From contig BMSM01000003.1 in NCBI GenBank assembly GCA_014649155.1, positions 372,001 through 436,000 on the forward strand: a DNA stretch of 64,000 nucleotides. The letters run 5' to 3'. The notes beneath the pieces were generated by a model. That model saw nothing but the letters and a program-made list of their open reading frames with translations. It did not search any database and had not been told where the DNA came from. Origin of the DNA: Streptomyces griseoviridis (GTDB taxonomy: Bacteria; Actinomycetota; Actinomycetes; Streptomycetales; Streptomycetaceae). The translations under genes were made by a program, and so were the position numbers. Positions 9,551 to 19,514 of the stretch are shown here, in pieces. Numbering within the stretch: position 1 is the stretch's first letter; the number at the start of each line of letters is the position of its first letter.

Positions 9551-11233
9551 ATGTCAGGACCCCGCCCCGTCCGCGCACCGCGAGGCACGCAGCTCAGCGC
9601 CCCGGGATGGCAGCAGGAGGCCGCCCTGCGCATGCTGCAGAACAACCTCGACCCGGAGGTCGCCGAGCACCCCGACCAGCTCGTCGTCTACGGCGGGACG
9701 GGAAAGGCCGCCCGCGACTGGCGGTCCTTCGACGCGATGGTCCGCACCCTCGAGACCCTCAAGCAGGACGAGACGATGCTCGTCCAGTCGGGCCGGCCGG
9801 TCGGCGTCATGCAGACCCACGAATGGGCCCCGCGCGTCCTCATCGCCAACTCCAACCTCGTCGGCGACTGGGCCAACTGGGAGGAGTTCCGCCGCCTGGA
9901 GGCCCTCGGCCTGACCATGTACGGGCAGATGACGGCCGGTTCCTGGATCTACATCGGCACCCAGGGCATCCTCCAGGGCACCTACGAGACCTTCGCCGCC
10001 GTCGCCGCCAAGAAGTTCGGCGGCACCCTCGCCGGGACCATCACCCTCACCGCCGGCCTCGGCGGCATGGGCGGCGCCCAGCCCCTCGCCGTCACCATGA
10101 ACGACGGCGTCGCGATCTGCGTCGACTGCGACCCCCGCGCCATCGACCGCCGTATCGAGCACCGCTACCTCGACGTACGGGCCGACAGCCTGGAACACGC
10201 CCTCCGCCTCGCCACCGAGGCCCGCGACCGGCGCCGGCCGCTCTCCATCGGCCTGCTGGGCAACGCCGCCGAGACCGTGCCGCGGCTCCTCGCCCTGGGC
10301 GCCCCCATCGACATCGTCACCGACCAGACCTCGGCCCACGACCCGCTCGCCTACCTGCCCACCGGGATCGCCTTCGAGGACATGGCCGACGCCGCCGCCA
10401 AGGACCCGGCCGGCTTCACCACCCGCGCCCGCGAGTCCATGGCCCGGCACGTGGAGGCCATGGTCGGCTTCCAGGACGCCGGCGCCGAGGTCTTCGACTA
10501 CGGCAACTCCCTCCGCGGCGAGGCCCGGCTCGCCGGGTACGACCGGGCCTTCGCCTTCCCCGGTTTCGTCCCCGCCTACATCCGTCCCCTCTTCTGCGAG
10601 GGCAAGGGCCCCTTCCGCTGGGCCGCGCTCTCCGGCGACCCCGCCGACATCGCCGCGACCGACCGGGCGGTCCTCGACCTCTTCCCGGAGAACGAGTCGC
10701 TGGCCCGCTGGATCGACATGGCCGGCGAGCGCGTCCACTTCCAGGGCCTGCCCGCCCGCATCTGCTGGCTCGGCTACGGCGAACGCGACAAGGCCGGCGA
10801 GCGGTTCAACGACATGGTCGCGAGCGGCGAACTGGCCGCGCCCGTCGTCATCGGCCGCGACCACCTCGACTGCGGCTCCGTCGCCTCCCCCTACCGCGAG
10901 ACCGAGGCCATGCTCGACGGCTCCGACGCCATCGCCGACTGGCCCCTGCTCAACGCCATGGTCAACGTGGCCTCCGGCGCCTCCTGGGTCTCGATCCACC
11001 ACGGCGGCGGCGTCGGCATGGGCCGCTCGATCCATGCCGGGCAGGTCACCGTCGCCGACGGCACGAAGCTCGCCGGGGAGAAGATCCGCCGCGTCCTCAC
11101 CAACGACCCCGGCATGGGCGTCATCCGGCACGTCGACGCCGGCTACGACATCGCCGAGGCGGTCGCCGACGAGCGCCACGTCCGCGTCCCCATGCGCGAG
11201 GGCGGCGCCGGCGACGGGGGCGGCGCCGCGTGA
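9551..11233 (+). CDS. hutU: Urocanate hydratase
   Basis: A 560-residue urocanase (EC 4.2.1.49) converting urocanate to imidazolone propionate with tightly bound NAD+ as electrophile. Length matches the family. The NAD-binding glycine motif ([12 protein letters not shown]) and the active-site cysteine motif [15 protein letters not shown] are both present, as are the family blocks [14 protein letters not shown] and [16 protein letters not shown] lies 6 nt before the ATG at 9551. It is the first gene of a four-gene histidine-degradation operon; its stop overlaps the next GTG. Histidase (hutH), the preceding step, is not in the window. Confidence 0.97.
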   Translation: MSGPRPVRAPRGTQLSAPGWQQEAALRMLQNNLDPEVAEHPDQLVVYGGTGKAARDWRSFDAMVRTLETLKQDETMLVQSGRPVGVMQTHEWAPRVLIANSNLVGDWANWEEFRRLEALGLTMYGQMTAGSWIYIGTQGILQGTYETFAAVAAKKFGGTLAGTITLTAGLGGMGGAQPLAVTMNDGVAICVDCDPRAIDRRIEHRYLDVRADSLEHALRLATEARDRRRPLSIGLLGNAAETVPRLLALGAPIDIVTDQTSAHDPLAYLPTGIAFEDMADAAAKDPAGFTTRARESMARHVEAMVGFQDAGAEVFDYGNSLRGEARLAGYDRAFAFPGFVPAYIRPLFCEGKGPFRWAALSGDPADIAATDRAVLDLFPENESLARWIDMAGERVHFQGLPARICWLGYGERDKAGERFNDMVASGELAAPVVIGRDHLDCGSVASPYRETEAMLDGSDAIADWPLLNAMVNVASGASWVSIHHGGGVGMGRSIHAGQVTVADGTKLAGEKIRRVLTNDPGMGVIRHVDAGYDIAEAVADERHVRVPMREGGAGDGGGAA

Positions 11234-12447
11234 GCTTCCACAGCATGTGGGCGGAGCTGCTGCCGATCGGCCGCGCCGCCGCCTCCGGCGGCTACCGGCG
11301 CTTCGCCTGGACCGGCGCGGACGCCGACTGCCGGGCCTGGTTCGCCCAGCAGGCCCGCGACCGGGGCCTCACCCACGAGGTGGACCGCAACGGCAACCAG
11401 TGGGCCTGGCTCGGCGACCCGGCCGCCGGGGACGCCGTCGTCACCGGCTCCCACCTGGACTCCGTGCCCGACGGCGGCGCCTTCGACGGACCCCTCGGCG
11501 TGGTGTCCGCCTTCGCCGCCCTGGACGAACTGCGCCGCCGCGGAGCGCGGTTCGCCAAGCCGCTCGGCATCGTCAACTTCGGCGACGAGGAGGGCGCCCG
11601 TTTCGGCCTCGCCTGCGTCGGCTCCCGGCTCACCGCCGGGGCGCTCACCGCCGAACAGGCCCACCGCCTGACCGACGCCGAGGGCATCACGCTCCCGCGG
11701 GCCATGGAAGCCGCCGGACACGACCCCGGTGCCCTCGGCCCCGACCCCGAACGGCTCGCCCGCATCGGCGCCTTCGTGGAACTCCACGTCGAACAGGGCC
11801 GCGCCCTGGACCTGTCCGGCGACCCGGTCGGCATCGCCTCCGCCATCTGGCCGCACGGCCGCTGGCGGTTCGACTTCCGCGGCGAGGCCAACCACGCCGG
11901 CACCACCCGCATCACCGACCGCCGCGACCCGATGCTGCCCTACGCCGAGACCGTCCTCGCCGCCCGCCGCGAGGCCGCCCTCGCCGGTGCGGTCGCCACC
12001 TTCGGCAAGGTCGCCGTCGAACCCAACGGGGTCAACGCCGTCCCGTCCCTGGTGCGCGGCTGGCTCGACTCCCGCGCCGAGGGCCAGGACACCCTGGACA
12101 CCGTGGTCGCCGGCATCGAACGGGCCGCCCGCGCCCACGCCGCCGCCCACGGCGCCACCCTCGACGTCACCCGGGAGTCCTTCACCCCCGTCGTCGAGTT
12201 CGACCACGCCCTGCGCGACGAACTCGCCCGCATCCTCGGCACCACCGCCGGCCTCAAGGTGCCCGTCCTCGGCACCGGCGCCGGACACGACGCCGGAATC
12301 CTCTCCGGACGCGTCCCGACCGCCATGCTGTTCGTGCGCAACCCCACCGGCGTCTCGCACTCCCCGGCCGAGTCCGCCACCGAGGACGACTGCACGGCCG
12401 GGGTCCTCGCCCTCGCCGACGTACTGGAAGGACTGGCCTGCCCGTGA
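11230..12447 (+). CDS. M20-type amidohydrolase (allantoate amidohydrolase/carbamoylase family) in hut operon
   Basis: A 405-residue binuclear-metal amidohydrolase of the hydantoinase/carbamoylase (M20) type. Metal ligands are visible: His and Asp in [15 protein letters not shown], Asp-Glu-Glu in [11 protein letters not shown], His in [10 protein letters not shown] and the distal His in GVSHSPAE. The start is a GTG overlapping the hutU stop as GTGA, and its own stop overlaps the next GTG the same way, so it is translationally coupled inside the hut operon. Annotation pipelines usually call it allantoate amidohydrolase. Its position between hutU and hutF instead suggests removal of the formyl group from N-formyl-L-glutamate, the last step left open here (inference). 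Confidence 0.85.
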   Translation: MSFHSMWAELLPIGRAAASGGYRRFAWTGADADCRAWFAQQARDRGLTHEVDRNGNQWAWLGDPAAGDAVVTGSHLDSVPDGGAFDGPLGVVSAFAALDELRRRGARFAKPLGIVNFGDEEGARFGLACVGSRLTAGALTAEQAHRLTDAEGITLPRAMEAAGHDPGALGPDPERLARIGAFVELHVEQGRALDLSGDPVGIASAIWPHGRWRFDFRGEANHAGTTRITDRRDPMLPYAETVLAARREAALAGAVATFGKVAVEPNGVNAVPSLVRGWLDSRAEGQDTLDTVVAGIERAARAHAAAHGATLDVTRESFTPVVEFDHALRDELARILGTTAGLKVPVLGTGAGHDAGILSGRVPTAMLFVRNPTGVSHSPAESATEDDCTAGVLALADVLEGLACP

Positions 12448-13802
12448 CCTCCCCGCACGCGACCGCCCCCCGGCGGACGTACTGGCTGGAGCACGCCTGG
12501 CTCGGCACCCGTGTCGAGCCGGGCGTCGCCCTCGACGTGGCGGACGGCCGCATCACCGCCGTCCGCCAGGAGACCCCCGCCCCGCCGCCCGGCGCCGAGG
12601 TCCTGCGCGGACTGACCCTGCCGGGCCTGGCCAACGCCCACAGCCACGCCTTCCACCGCGCCCTGCGCGGCACCGTCCAGGTGGGCTCCGGCACCTTCTG
12701 GACCTGGCGCGAGGTGATGTACTCCGTCGCCGACCGCCTCACCCCGGAGAACTACTACGCCCTCGCCCGTGCCGTGTACGCCGAGATGGCCCTCGCCGGC
12801 ATCACCACCGTCGGCGAGTTCCACTACGTCCACCACACCCCCGGCGGCACGCCCTACGCCGACCCCAACGCCATGGGCGAGGCGCTGATCGAGGCCGCCG
12901 CCGAGGCCGGCATCCGCATCACCCTCCTCGACACCTGCTACCTCTCCGCCGGTTTCGGACAGCCTCCGAACCGGCACCAGCTCCGCTTCTCCGACGGCAC
13001 GGCGGACGACTGGGCGCTGCGCTCCTCACTCCTCAAGGAACGGGACCACGCGCGGATCGGGGCCGCCGTGCACTCCGTACGGGCCGTGCCCGCCGGCCAG
13101 TTGGCGACCGTGGCCCGCTGGGCCGAGGAGCGGCGGGCCCCGCTCCACGTCCACCTCTCCGAGCAGACCGCCGAGAACGACGCCTGCCGGGAGGCGCACG
13201 GCCGCACCCCCGCCCAGCTCCTCGCCGACCACGGCATCCTCGGACCGCGCACCACCGGCGTGCACAACACCCACCTCACCGACGCCGACATCGCGCTGAT
13301 CGGGGACAGCGGCACCGGTACCTGCATGTGCCCGACGACCGAACGGGACCTCGCGGACGGCATCGGACCCGCCACCGCGCTCCAGCGGGCCGGCTCCCCG
13401 CTCAGCCTCGGCTCCGACAGCCACGCCGTCATCGACCTGCTCGAAGAGGCCCGCGCCCTGGAGCTGAACGAGCGGCTGCGCACCCGCACCCGGGGCCACT
13501 GGACGGTCACCGCGCTGCTGCGCGCCGCCACCGCCGACGGCCACGCGGCGCTCGGCTGGGACGACACCGGCGCCCTGGAGACCGGCGCCCGCGCCGACCT
13601 GACGACCGTCGCCCTGGACTCGGTCAGGACCGCGGGGCCGCTGCCCAGGCTCGGCGCCGAGGCGGCCGTATTCGCGGCGACGGCGGCCGACGTACGGCAC
13701 ACGGTCGTGGACGGCCGGCACATCGTGCGCGACGGGGCCCACACCCGCGTACCGGACGTGCCGGACGCGCTCGCGCGGGCCGTGGCGGCCCTGCGCGCCT
13801 GA
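12444..13802 (+). CDS. hutF: Formimidoylglutamate deiminase
   Basis: A 452-residue amidohydrolase-superfamily (ATZ/TRZ-like) enzyme hydrolysing N-formimino-L-glutamate to N-formyl-L-glutamate and ammonia (EC 3.5.3.13). Ligands appear in the expected order: HxH in [10 protein letters not shown], His in [11 protein letters not shown], a further His in GVHNTHLTD and the metal-bound Asp in LGSDSHAV. Operon context between the M20 amidohydrolase and hutI fixes the assignment against related guanine or N-acyl deaminases. The start GTG overlaps the previous stop as GTGA. hutI follows after 38 bp. Confidence 0.9.
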   Translation: MTSPHATAPRRTYWLEHAWLGTRVEPGVALDVADGRITAVRQETPAPPPGAEVLRGLTLPGLANAHSHAFHRALRGTVQVGSGTFWTWREVMYSVADRLTPENYYALARAVYAEMALAGITTVGEFHYVHHTPGGTPYADPNAMGEALIEAAAEAGIRITLLDTCYLSAGFGQPPNRHQLRFSDGTADDWALRSSLLKERDHARIGAAVHSVRAVPAGQLATVARWAEERRAPLHVHLSEQTAENDACREAHGRTPAQLLADHGILGPRTTGVHNTHLTDADIALIGDSGTGTCMCPTTERDLADGIGPATALQRAGSPLSLGSDSHAVIDLLEEARALELNERLRTRTRGHWTVTALLRAATADGHAALGWDDTGALETGARADLTTVALDSVRTAGPLPRLGAEAAVFAATAADVRHTVVDGRHIVRDGAHTRVPDVPDALARAVAALRA

Positions 13803-13840
13803 CCGACCCGCCCCCGCACGTCACCCCCGAGGACGACGCC

Positions 13841-15040
13841 ATGAGCAGCAGCACCGACAGCGCGCACCACGGCAGCACGGTCATCACCAACATCGCCACG
13901 CTGGTCACCAACGACCCCTCCCTCGGTACCGGAACCCCCCTGGGCCTGGTCCGGGACGCGGCCGTCGTCATCGACGGCGACCGCGTCGCGTGGACCGGTG
14001 AATCAAGCAAAGCACCCGCCACTGACAAGCGGGTCGACGCCGGCGGCCGGGCCGTCCTGCCCGGCTTCGTCGACTCCCACTCCCACCTGCTCTTCGCCGG
14101 CGACCGCACCGAGGAGTTCAACGCCCGGATGTCCGGCCGCCCCTACAGCGCCGGCGGCATCCGGACCACGGTCGCCGCCACCCGCGCCGCGACCGACGCG
14201 GAACTGGAGGCCAACCTCACCCGCCACCTCCGCGAGGCCCTGCGCCAGGGCACGACCACCTTCGAGACCAAGTCCGGCTACGGCCTGACCACCGCCGACG
14301 AGTCCCGCGCCCTGCGGATCGCCGCCCGCCACACCGAGGAGGTCACCTTCCTCGGCGCCCACGTCGTCGCGCCCGAACTCGCCGACGACCCCGCCGCCTA
14401 CGTCGACCTGGTCACCGGCGAGATGCTCGACGCCTGCGCCCCGCACGCCCGCTGGATCGACGTCTTCTGCGAGCAGGGCGCCTTCGACGGTGACCAGGCC
14501 CGCGCGATCCTCACCGCGGGCAAGGCCAGGGGGCTGCACCCCCGCATCCACGCCAACCAGCTCACCCACGGCCCCGGCGTCCGGCTCGCCGTGGAACTCG
14601 ACGCCGCCAGCGCCGACCACTGCACCCATCTCACCGACGCCGACGTGGACGCCCTCGCGCACAGCCGCACGGTCGCCACCCTGCTGCCCGGCGCCGAGTT
14701 CTCCACCCGCGCCGAGTGGCCCGACGCCCGGCGCCTGCTCGACGCCGGCGCCACGGTCGCGCTCTCCACGGACTGCAACCCCGGCTCCTCCTTCACGTCC
14801 TCCGTCCCCTTCTGCATCGCGCTCGCCGTACGCGACATGGGAATGACCCCGGACGAGGCGGTGTGGGCGGCCACCGCGGGCGGCGCGGCGGCGCTGCGCC
14901 GGGAGGACATCGGCCGCATCGCGCCGGGCGCCTACGCCGACCTGACCCTCCTCGACGCGCCGAGCCACGTCCATCTGGCCTACCGGCCCGGCGTACCGCT
15001 GGTCGCGGGAGTGTGGCGGCGGGGCGTGCGCGCCGTGTGA
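13841..15040 (+). CDS. hutI: Imidazolonepropionase
   Basis: A 399-residue amidohydrolase opening the ring of 4-imidazolone-5-propionate to N-formimino-L-glutamate (EC 3.5.2.7). Metal motif HxH lies in [13 protein letters not shown], His in HANQLTHG and Asp in [10 protein letters not shown]; the substrate-binding block ETKSGYGLT is typical of HutI. GAGGA lies 7 nt before the ATG at 13841. It is the last gene of the operon, followed by an 18-bp stem terminator. Together with hutU, hutF and the M20 protein it gives the route His to Glu via formylglutamate. Confidence 0.97.
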   Translation: MSSSTDSAHHGSTVITNIATLVTNDPSLGTGTPLGLVRDAAVVIDGDRVAWTGESSKAPATDKRVDAGGRAVLPGFVDSHSHLLFAGDRTEEFNARMSGRPYSAGGIRTTVAATRAATDAELEANLTRHLREALRQGTTTFETKSGYGLTTADESRALRIAARHTEEVTFLGAHVVAPELADDPAAYVDLVTGEMLDACAPHARWIDVFCEQGAFDGDQARAILTAGKARGLHPRIHANQLTHGPGVRLAVELDAASADHCTHLTDADVDALAHSRTVATLLPGAEFSTRAEWPDARRLLDAGATVALSTDCNPGSSFTSSVPFCIALAVRDMGMTPDEAVWAATAGGAAALRREDIGRIAPGAYADLTLLDAPSHVHLAYRPGVPLVAGVWRRGVRAV

Positions 15041-15066
15041 GGCCGGCGCACGGGGGCGGGCGGCAG

Positions 15067-15106
15067 CGTGAGAGGGGCGGTCCCCGCCGGGACCGCCCCT
15101 CTCACG
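15067..15106 (+). terminator. Terminator of the hut operon
   Basis: A perfect 18-bp stem (15067-15084 with 15089-15106) with a 4-nt CGCC loop, 27 bp after the hutI stop. It also faces the convergent sigma-factor gene, so it probably works in both directions. Confidence 0.88.
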
Positions 15107-15150
15107 GCAGCACAACCGTCACCCGGCCGCGGCGGCTCGGGAGGCTCCGG

Positions 15151-16065
15151 TCACTCCTCGACCGTCAGCCCCTTGCGCAGCTTCACCAGCGTCCGCGACA
15201 GCAGCCGGGAGACGTGCATCTGGGAGATGCCCAGCTCCTCGCCGATCTCCGACTGGGTCATGCCCGCGACGAAGCGGAGGGAGAGGATCTTCCGGTCGCG
15301 CGGCGGCAGCTCGGCGATCAGCGGCTTCAGCGACTCGACGTACTCGATGCCTTCGAGCCCGTGGTCCTCGTAGCCGATCCGGTCCGCGAGCGCGCCCTCC
15401 GCGTCGTCCTCCTCCGGCTGGGCGTCCAGCGAGGCGGCCGTGTACGCGTTGGACGCGGCCATGCCCTCGACGACCTCCTCGCTGGTGATGCCGAGCCGCT
15501 CCGCCAGCTCGGCGACCGTCGGCGCGCGGTCGAGCTTCTGGGCCAGCTCGTCACCGGCCTTGGCGAGGTCCAGGCGGAGTTCCTGGAGGCGGCGCGGTAC
15601 GCGCACGGACCACGAGGTGTCGCGGAAGAACCGCTTGATCTCGCCGATGATCGTCGGCATGGCGAACGTGGGGAACTCCACGCCCCGCGACAGTTCGAAG
15701 CGGTCGATCGCCTTGATCAGGCCGATCGTGCCGACCTGGATGATGTCCTCCATCGGCTCGCTGCGCGAGCGGAAGCGGGAGGCGGCGAACTTGACCAGCG
15801 CGAGGTTGAGCTCGACGAGCGTGTTGCGTACGTACGCGTACTCGTGCGTGCCTTCCTCCAGCGTCTCCAGGCGCTCGAAGAGGGTTCTGGACAGGGCCCG
15901 GGCGTCCGCCGGGGCCACCTCGTCGAACGCGGGGATGTCCGGAAGCCCGGCGAGGGCGCCGTCGTGCGCGACGGCGGTCCCGGTGGGGTCGATGGGATCC
16001 AGTGGTTCCGGAGGGGGTGTCGACGTCGCTTTCTGGGTACGCGATGCGTCGAGCCGGGGTGACAT
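15151..16065 (-). CDS. sigI: SigB/SigF-type RNA polymerase sigma factor (SigI-like)
   Basis: A 304-residue group 3 sigma factor. Region 2 (LVKFAASRF, DIIQVGTIGLIKAIDRFE, FPTFAMPTIIGEIKRFFRD) recognises the -10 element. Region 3 (about 180-225) and region 4 with a helix-turn-helix (LSLRFVAGMTQSEIGEELGISQMHVSRLLSRTL) follow; the first two pieces are characteristic of the SigB/F/G family. Start: the ATG at 16065 has GGAGGA 4 nt upstream; longer readings run through the promoter. Divergent from an antagonist-type STAS gene and an anti-sigma kinase gene, it forms a partner-switching module resembling the S. coelicolor SigI locus as I remember it. Confidence 0.85.
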   Translation of the reverse strand: MSPRLDASRTQKATSTPPPEPLDPIDPTGTAVAHDGALAGLPDIPAFDEVAPADARALSRTLFERLETLEEGTHEYAYVRNTLVELNLALVKFAASRFRSRSEPMEDIIQVGTIGLIKAIDRFELSRGVEFPTFAMPTIIGEIKRFFRDTSWSVRVPRRLQELRLDLAKAGDELAQKLDRAPTVAELAERLGITSEEVVEGMAASNAYTAASLDAQPEEDDAEGALADRIGYEDHGLEGIEYVESLKPLIAELPPRDRKILSLRFVAGMTQSEIGEELGISQMHVSRLLSRTLVKLRKGLTVEE

Positions 16066-16221
16066 GGTGTCCTCCATCGTTCTCGGCATACGGCTGCCGA
16101 AGCCAGTTGCGTGCACTGCGGTGTGCGGCGCCTCCAAAGCCGGCCGTGTCGGTTGTGTGTTCTTACTAGCCCTACCGGCTGCACCGAGCCCTCCGCAAGT
16201 GCATTTTGTTCGCTTATGTCC

Positions 16222-16245
16222 GTTTCTGTGTGGATGGTCGGGTGT
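16222..16245 (+). promoter_or_regulatory. SigB-type promoter candidate upstream of the antagonist gene
   Basis: GTTT (16222-16225), a 14-nt spacer and GGGTGT (16240-16245) match the SigB-family pattern GNNT-N14-16-GGGTAY except for one -10 base. It lies 72 bp before the STAS gene, consistent with autoregulation of the module by its own or a related sigma factor (inference). Confidence 0.5.
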
Positions 16246-16316
16246 CAATGGGCGTACGGAAGGCGTAGTGTTCGAGGGCGTCAGCAAGAGCGTCGACGTC
16301 GGGAGAGAGAGACGGC

Positions 16317-16694
16317 ATGGACCGCGGGACGGTCGGCAGTACACAGTCTGGCCGCCTTCTGGTGGAGGTGCGGCAGGAGGGCCCCAGTGCCGTCGTGACC
16401 CCGGCGGGTGAGTTGGATCACCACACCGCCGATCTGTTGCGCGAGCCGCTGGACGACTGCCTGGACAAGGGATTCAGTCGACTCGTGGTCGACTGCTCGC
16501 GCCTGGAGTTCTGTGACTCCACGGGACTCAACGTCCTGCTCGGCGCGCGGCTGAAGGCGGAGGCCGCGGGGGGTGGCGTCCATCTGGTCGGCATGCAGCC
16601 CGTGGTGGCGCGGGTCTTCGAGATCACCGGGGCGGACGCGGTCTTCACCGTCCATGACACCCTCGACACGGCCTTGGCGGACGAGTCCGGCTGA
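16317..16694 (+). CDS. Anti-sigma factor antagonist (STAS domain)
   Basis: A 125-residue RsbV/SpoIIAA-type protein that, when unphosphorylated, sequesters the anti-sigma kinase and frees the sigma factor. The STAS domain spans residues 14-118; the phosphorylatable serine is Ser68 in FCDSTGLN. The start ATG follows a purine-rich GGAGAGAGAGA site. It is divergent from the sigma gene and 232 bp upstream of the kinase gene. By position it should correspond to the antagonist of the SigI module (named ArsI in S. coelicolor, from memory). Confidence 0.9.
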   Translation: MDRGTVGSTQSGRLLVEVRQEGPSAVVTPAGELDHHTADLLREPLDDCLDKGFSRLVVDCSRLEFCDSTGLNVLLGARLKAEAAGGGVHLVGMQPVVARVFEITGADAVFTVHDTLDTALADESG

Positions 16695-16926
16695 GCCGGC
16701 CCGGCGCGCCCGCGGCAGGTCCGCGACCCCTGTGACCGGTGGTCCCGCCCCGTCCTGTGATTCGTGCCGAATACAGGGGTGTTCTGTCGGTCGGGTCGGG
16801 CAGGAGACATCCTGAACCTGTCGGCTGCCGGAACGGGGAAACCGGGGGCGGGCGTACCGACCGCATACTGACTGACTGTGAACGACGTTGAATCATGAAT
16901 TGGTGAATCGGTGAGGTGAAGCGCTG

Positions 16927-17502
16927 ATGAGCACCACCCGGCCCTACCCGCCGGGCGACCGCGGTCCGGAGCCCAGCGGCGCTTCCGGGGCGTCCGCGCC
17001 GGGCGCGCCCGTGACCGGGGAGTCCGCTGCGGGGCGTGCGCCCGTGACCGGGGCGTCCGAAGGGGGCGTGGCCGCGCCGACCGCCGCCACCGGCCGCCAG
17101 ACCCGCAGACTGAGCTTCGACGGCGAGAGCGGTGTGGTGCCGCTCGCTCGCGACTTCACCCGCCAGGCGCTCCAGGCGTGGGGCTGGCTGCCCTCCGACA
17201 CGGCCGACCAGCGGGCCGCCGCGGAGGACGTCCTGCTGGTCGTCTCCGAGCTGGTCACCAACGCGTGCCTGCACGCCGAGGGGCCGGACGAGCTGTGGAT
17301 CAGCTGCGACCGCAAGGTGATCCGGCTGGAGGTCTCCGACCGGGGCGCCGGCCAGCCCTCGCCCCGCACCCCGCACCGCGCCGGCCGCCCCGGCGGCCAC
17401 GGCATGTTCATCGTGCAGCGGCTCTGCCTGGACTGGGGCGTCGTACGCTCCCCGGGCGTCACGGGCAAGACCGTCTGGGCGGAGCTGGCGGCACCGGCGT
17501 AG
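16927..17502 (+). CDS. Anti-sigma factor, RsbW-like ATP-binding protein
   Basis: A 191-residue GHKL/HATPase_c protein expected to bind the sigma factor and phosphorylate the antagonist. The N box is EDVLLVVSELVTNACLHA, the G1 box DRGAGQP and the G2 box GGHGMFIV. The first 60 residues are a low-complexity Gly/Pro/Ala extension containing a direct repeat (APVTGES...APVTGAS), absent from minimal RsbW proteins. GAGGTGAAG precedes the ATG at 16927. It closes the sigma/antagonist/anti-sigma set and is convergent with the peptide transporter. Confidence 0.87.
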   Translation: MSTTRPYPPGDRGPEPSGASGASAPGAPVTGESAAGRAPVTGASEGGVAAPTAATGRQTRRLSFDGESGVVPLARDFTRQALQAWGWLPSDTADQRAAAEDVLLVVSELVTNACLHAEGPDELWISCDRKVIRLEVSDRGAGQPSPRTPHRAGRPGGHGMFIVQRLCLDWGVVRSPGVTGKTVWAELAAPA

Positions 17503-17701
17503 CCCGAACCCGCCCCGGCGCGCAGAGAGCGGCCCCCACGGGCTCGCGGCGCGCGGGGCGGCCTCCCGTGGCTCCCGCGGCTCTCCGACTGCTCAGGGGG
17601 CGGCCACGCGGCCTCTCGACCGCTCAGGGCGGGCCCCCGCGGCTTCCCGGCCGCGCGGGGCGGACTCCGCGGCCTGGCTCCTCCACGGCTCCCGACCCGC
17701 G

Positions 17702-17953
17702 TCCCTTTTCCCGAGGCGGCATCCGCGGCCACGGCTGCCGGTCCGTATCCCTGTTCGTGAGGTGGCACCTGCGGCCATGGCTGCCGGTCCGCGCTTCCGT
17801 TCGTGAGGTGGCACTTGCGGCCTCGGCTGCCGGTCCCCGTCCCTGTTCCCGAGGCGATGCCGGTCCGCGTCCCTTTTCCCGAGGCGATGCCGGCCCCGTC
17901 CCTGTTCCCGAGGCGGCATCCGCGGCCACGGCTGTCGGCCCGCGTCCACGGAA
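17702..17953. repeat. Second intergenic tandem array, 46-bp and 30-bp units
   Basis: Six units, aligned on the TTCCCGAGG/TTCGTGAGG block at 17707, 17753, 17799, 17845, 17875 and 17904, give spacings of 46, 46, 46, 30 and 29 bp. The short units lack an internal 16-bp CCGCGGCCACGGCTG-type segment. None of these periods keeps frame, so the open frames across it are not genes. Upstream, 17503-17700 holds a degenerate duplication (CTCGACCGCTCAGGG-like). The 515-bp gap contains no gene. Confidence 0.85.
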
Positions 17954-17954
17954 C

Positions 17955-17997
17955 GACAGGAGGGTCACCGTCCCGTGGGGACGGTGACCCTCCTGTC
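17955..17997. terminator. 20-bp bidirectional terminator
   Basis: A perfect 20-bp stem (17955-17974 with 17978-17997) with a 3-nt GTG loop, 21 bp from the stop of the minus-strand transporter and downstream of the repeat array. Confidence 0.88.
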
Positions 17998-18017
17998 CGA
18001 AACCGGGCCGACGGGCG

Positions 18018-19514
18018 TTACCGGACGTCGCCCATCATGGTCTTCACGCGCTTGCGGTACATCCACACCGCCACGCCCGCGATCACGGCGAGCGTCGCCT
18101 CCGCCGCGACGATGCCGGTCTTGTTCAGGTCGACACCGGCGATGGAGAGCAGACCCGTCGTCGCGTCACCGGCGGTGACGGCCAGGAACCAGACGCCCAT
18201 CATCTGCGAGGCGTACTTCGCCGGCGCCATCTTCGTCGTCACCGACAGGCCGACCGGGGAGAGCAGCAGCTCGCCGCAGGTCTGGACGAAGTAGATCGCG
18301 ACCAGCCAGAGCGCCGCCGCCTTGTGCCCCCCGTCGGCGATGGTCAGCGGGGCCAGGAAGAGGAAGAAGGACGCGCCGACCAGGACCAGGCCGAACGAGA
18401 ACTTCACGATCGTGCTCGGCTCCTTGCCGCGCCGGGCCAGCGCCAGCCAGAGCGTGGCGAAGACCGGGGCCAGCGCCATGATGATGACCGGGTTGACCGA
18501 CTGGTACCAGGAGACCGGGAAGGACCAGCCGAGGACGCTGTTCTCGGCGGAGGACTCGGCGAAGATCGACAGGGTCGAGCCGCCCTGGTCGTAGATCATC
18601 CAGAAGACGGCCGCGGCGACGAAGAACCAGATGTACGCCGACATCTTGGACTGCTCGGAGCGGTCCAGGGACTTGTCGCGCTTGATGCGGGCCAGCACCA
18701 GGATCGGGATGATCACGCCGAGCAGGGTCAGCGGGACCAGGATCCAGTTCAGCGTGTAGTGGCCGGAGAAGCCGACGATCGCGTAGAAGACGACCGCGAC
18801 GGCGGCCCAGAAGGCGGACTTGCGCAGGGTCGAGGTCTTCTCCGCGGCGGACAGCGGCTTCGGGACGACGCTGGAGTGCGGGTCCAGGTGGCGGCTGCCG
18901 ATCAGGAACTGCGCGACACCGACGGCCATGCCGACCGCGGCCAGCGCGAAGCCCAGGTGCCAGTTGACGTTCTCACCGATGGTGCCGATGACCAGGGGCG
19001 CGACGAAGGCGCCCAGGTTGATGCCCATGTAGAAGACGGTGAAGCCGCCGTCGCGGCGGGGGTCGTCCGGGCCCTTGTAGAGCTGGCCGACCATCGTGGA
19101 GATGTTGGCCTTCAGCAGACCCGAGCCGATCGCGACCAGGCCGAGCCCGGCGAAGAACGTGCCGGAGGTGGGAAGCGCCAGCGTGAGGTGGCCGAGCATG
19201 ATGATGCCGCCCGCGATGGCGACGGTCTTGCGCGGGCCCCAGACACGGTCGCCGAACCAGCCGCCCGGCATCGTGAGCAGGTACACCAGCGACAGGTACA
19301 CCGAGTAGATCGCGGTGGCGGTGCCGGCGTTCATGCCGAGACCGCCCGGGGCCACCAGGTACAGCGGAAGCAGGGCCCGCATGCCGTAGTAGGAGAATCG
19401 CTCCCACATCTCGGTCATGAAGAGGGTGGCCAGACCCCTCGGGTGGCCGAAGAAGGTCTTCTCGGAGCCGGGGGTGCCCGGGGTGACCGAGTCCTTCGTC
19501 AGGCTGGACGCCAT
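18018..19514 (-). CDS. POT/PTR-family proton-coupled peptide transporter
   Basis: A 498-residue member of the POT (PTR2, DtpT-like) branch of the major facilitator superfamily, importing di- and tripeptides with protons. The signature ExxERFxYYG is seen as EMWERFSYYGMRALLPLYL, and the second POT block as FYMGINLGAFVAPLV. Around 12-14 hydrophobic helices fill the protein, with a charged central loop (DPHSSVVPKPLSAAEK). AGGA lies 7 nt before the ATG at 19514. Monocistronic, it is one of several peptide/amino-acid acquisition genes in the window (compare the dipeptidase at 24402). Confidence 0.94.
   Translation of the reverse strand: MASSLTKDSVTPGTPGSEKTFFGHPRGLATLFMTEMWERFSYYGMRALLPLYLVAPGGLGMNAGTATAIYSVYLSLVYLLTMPGGWFGDRVWGPRKTVAIAGGIIMLGHLTLALPTSGTFFAGLGLVAIGSGLLKANISTMVGQLYKGPDDPRRDGGFTVFYMGINLGAFVAPLVIGTIGENVNWHLGFALAAVGMAVGVAQFLIGSRHLDPHSSVVPKPLSAAEKTSTLRKSAFWAAVAVVFYAIVGFSGHYTLNWILVPLTLLGVIIPILVLARIKRDKSLDRSEQSKMSAYIWFFVAAAVFWMIYDQGGSTLSIFAESSAENSVLGWSFPVSWYQSVNPVIIMALAPVFATLWLALARRGKEPSTIVKFSFGLVLVGASFFLFLAPLTIADGGHKAAALWLVAIYFVQTCGELLLSPVGLSVTTKMAPAKYASQMMGVWFLAVTAGDATTGLLSIAGVDLNKTGIVAAEATLAVIAGVAVWMYRKRVKTMMGDVR

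Noticed and set aside
9554..15115. Very long minus-strand and out-of-frame open frames across the hut operon
   Set aside because: They are GC-rich shadow frames (Arg/Pro/Ala or Gly/Val/Ala/Asp-rich); the real genes show family motifs and third-position G/C bias.
17593..17968. Minus-strand open frames with repeated Arg/Gly/Asp-rich peptides
   Set aside because: Products of the 46/30-bp array; the period is not a multiple of three, so the peptide repeat drifts between frames.
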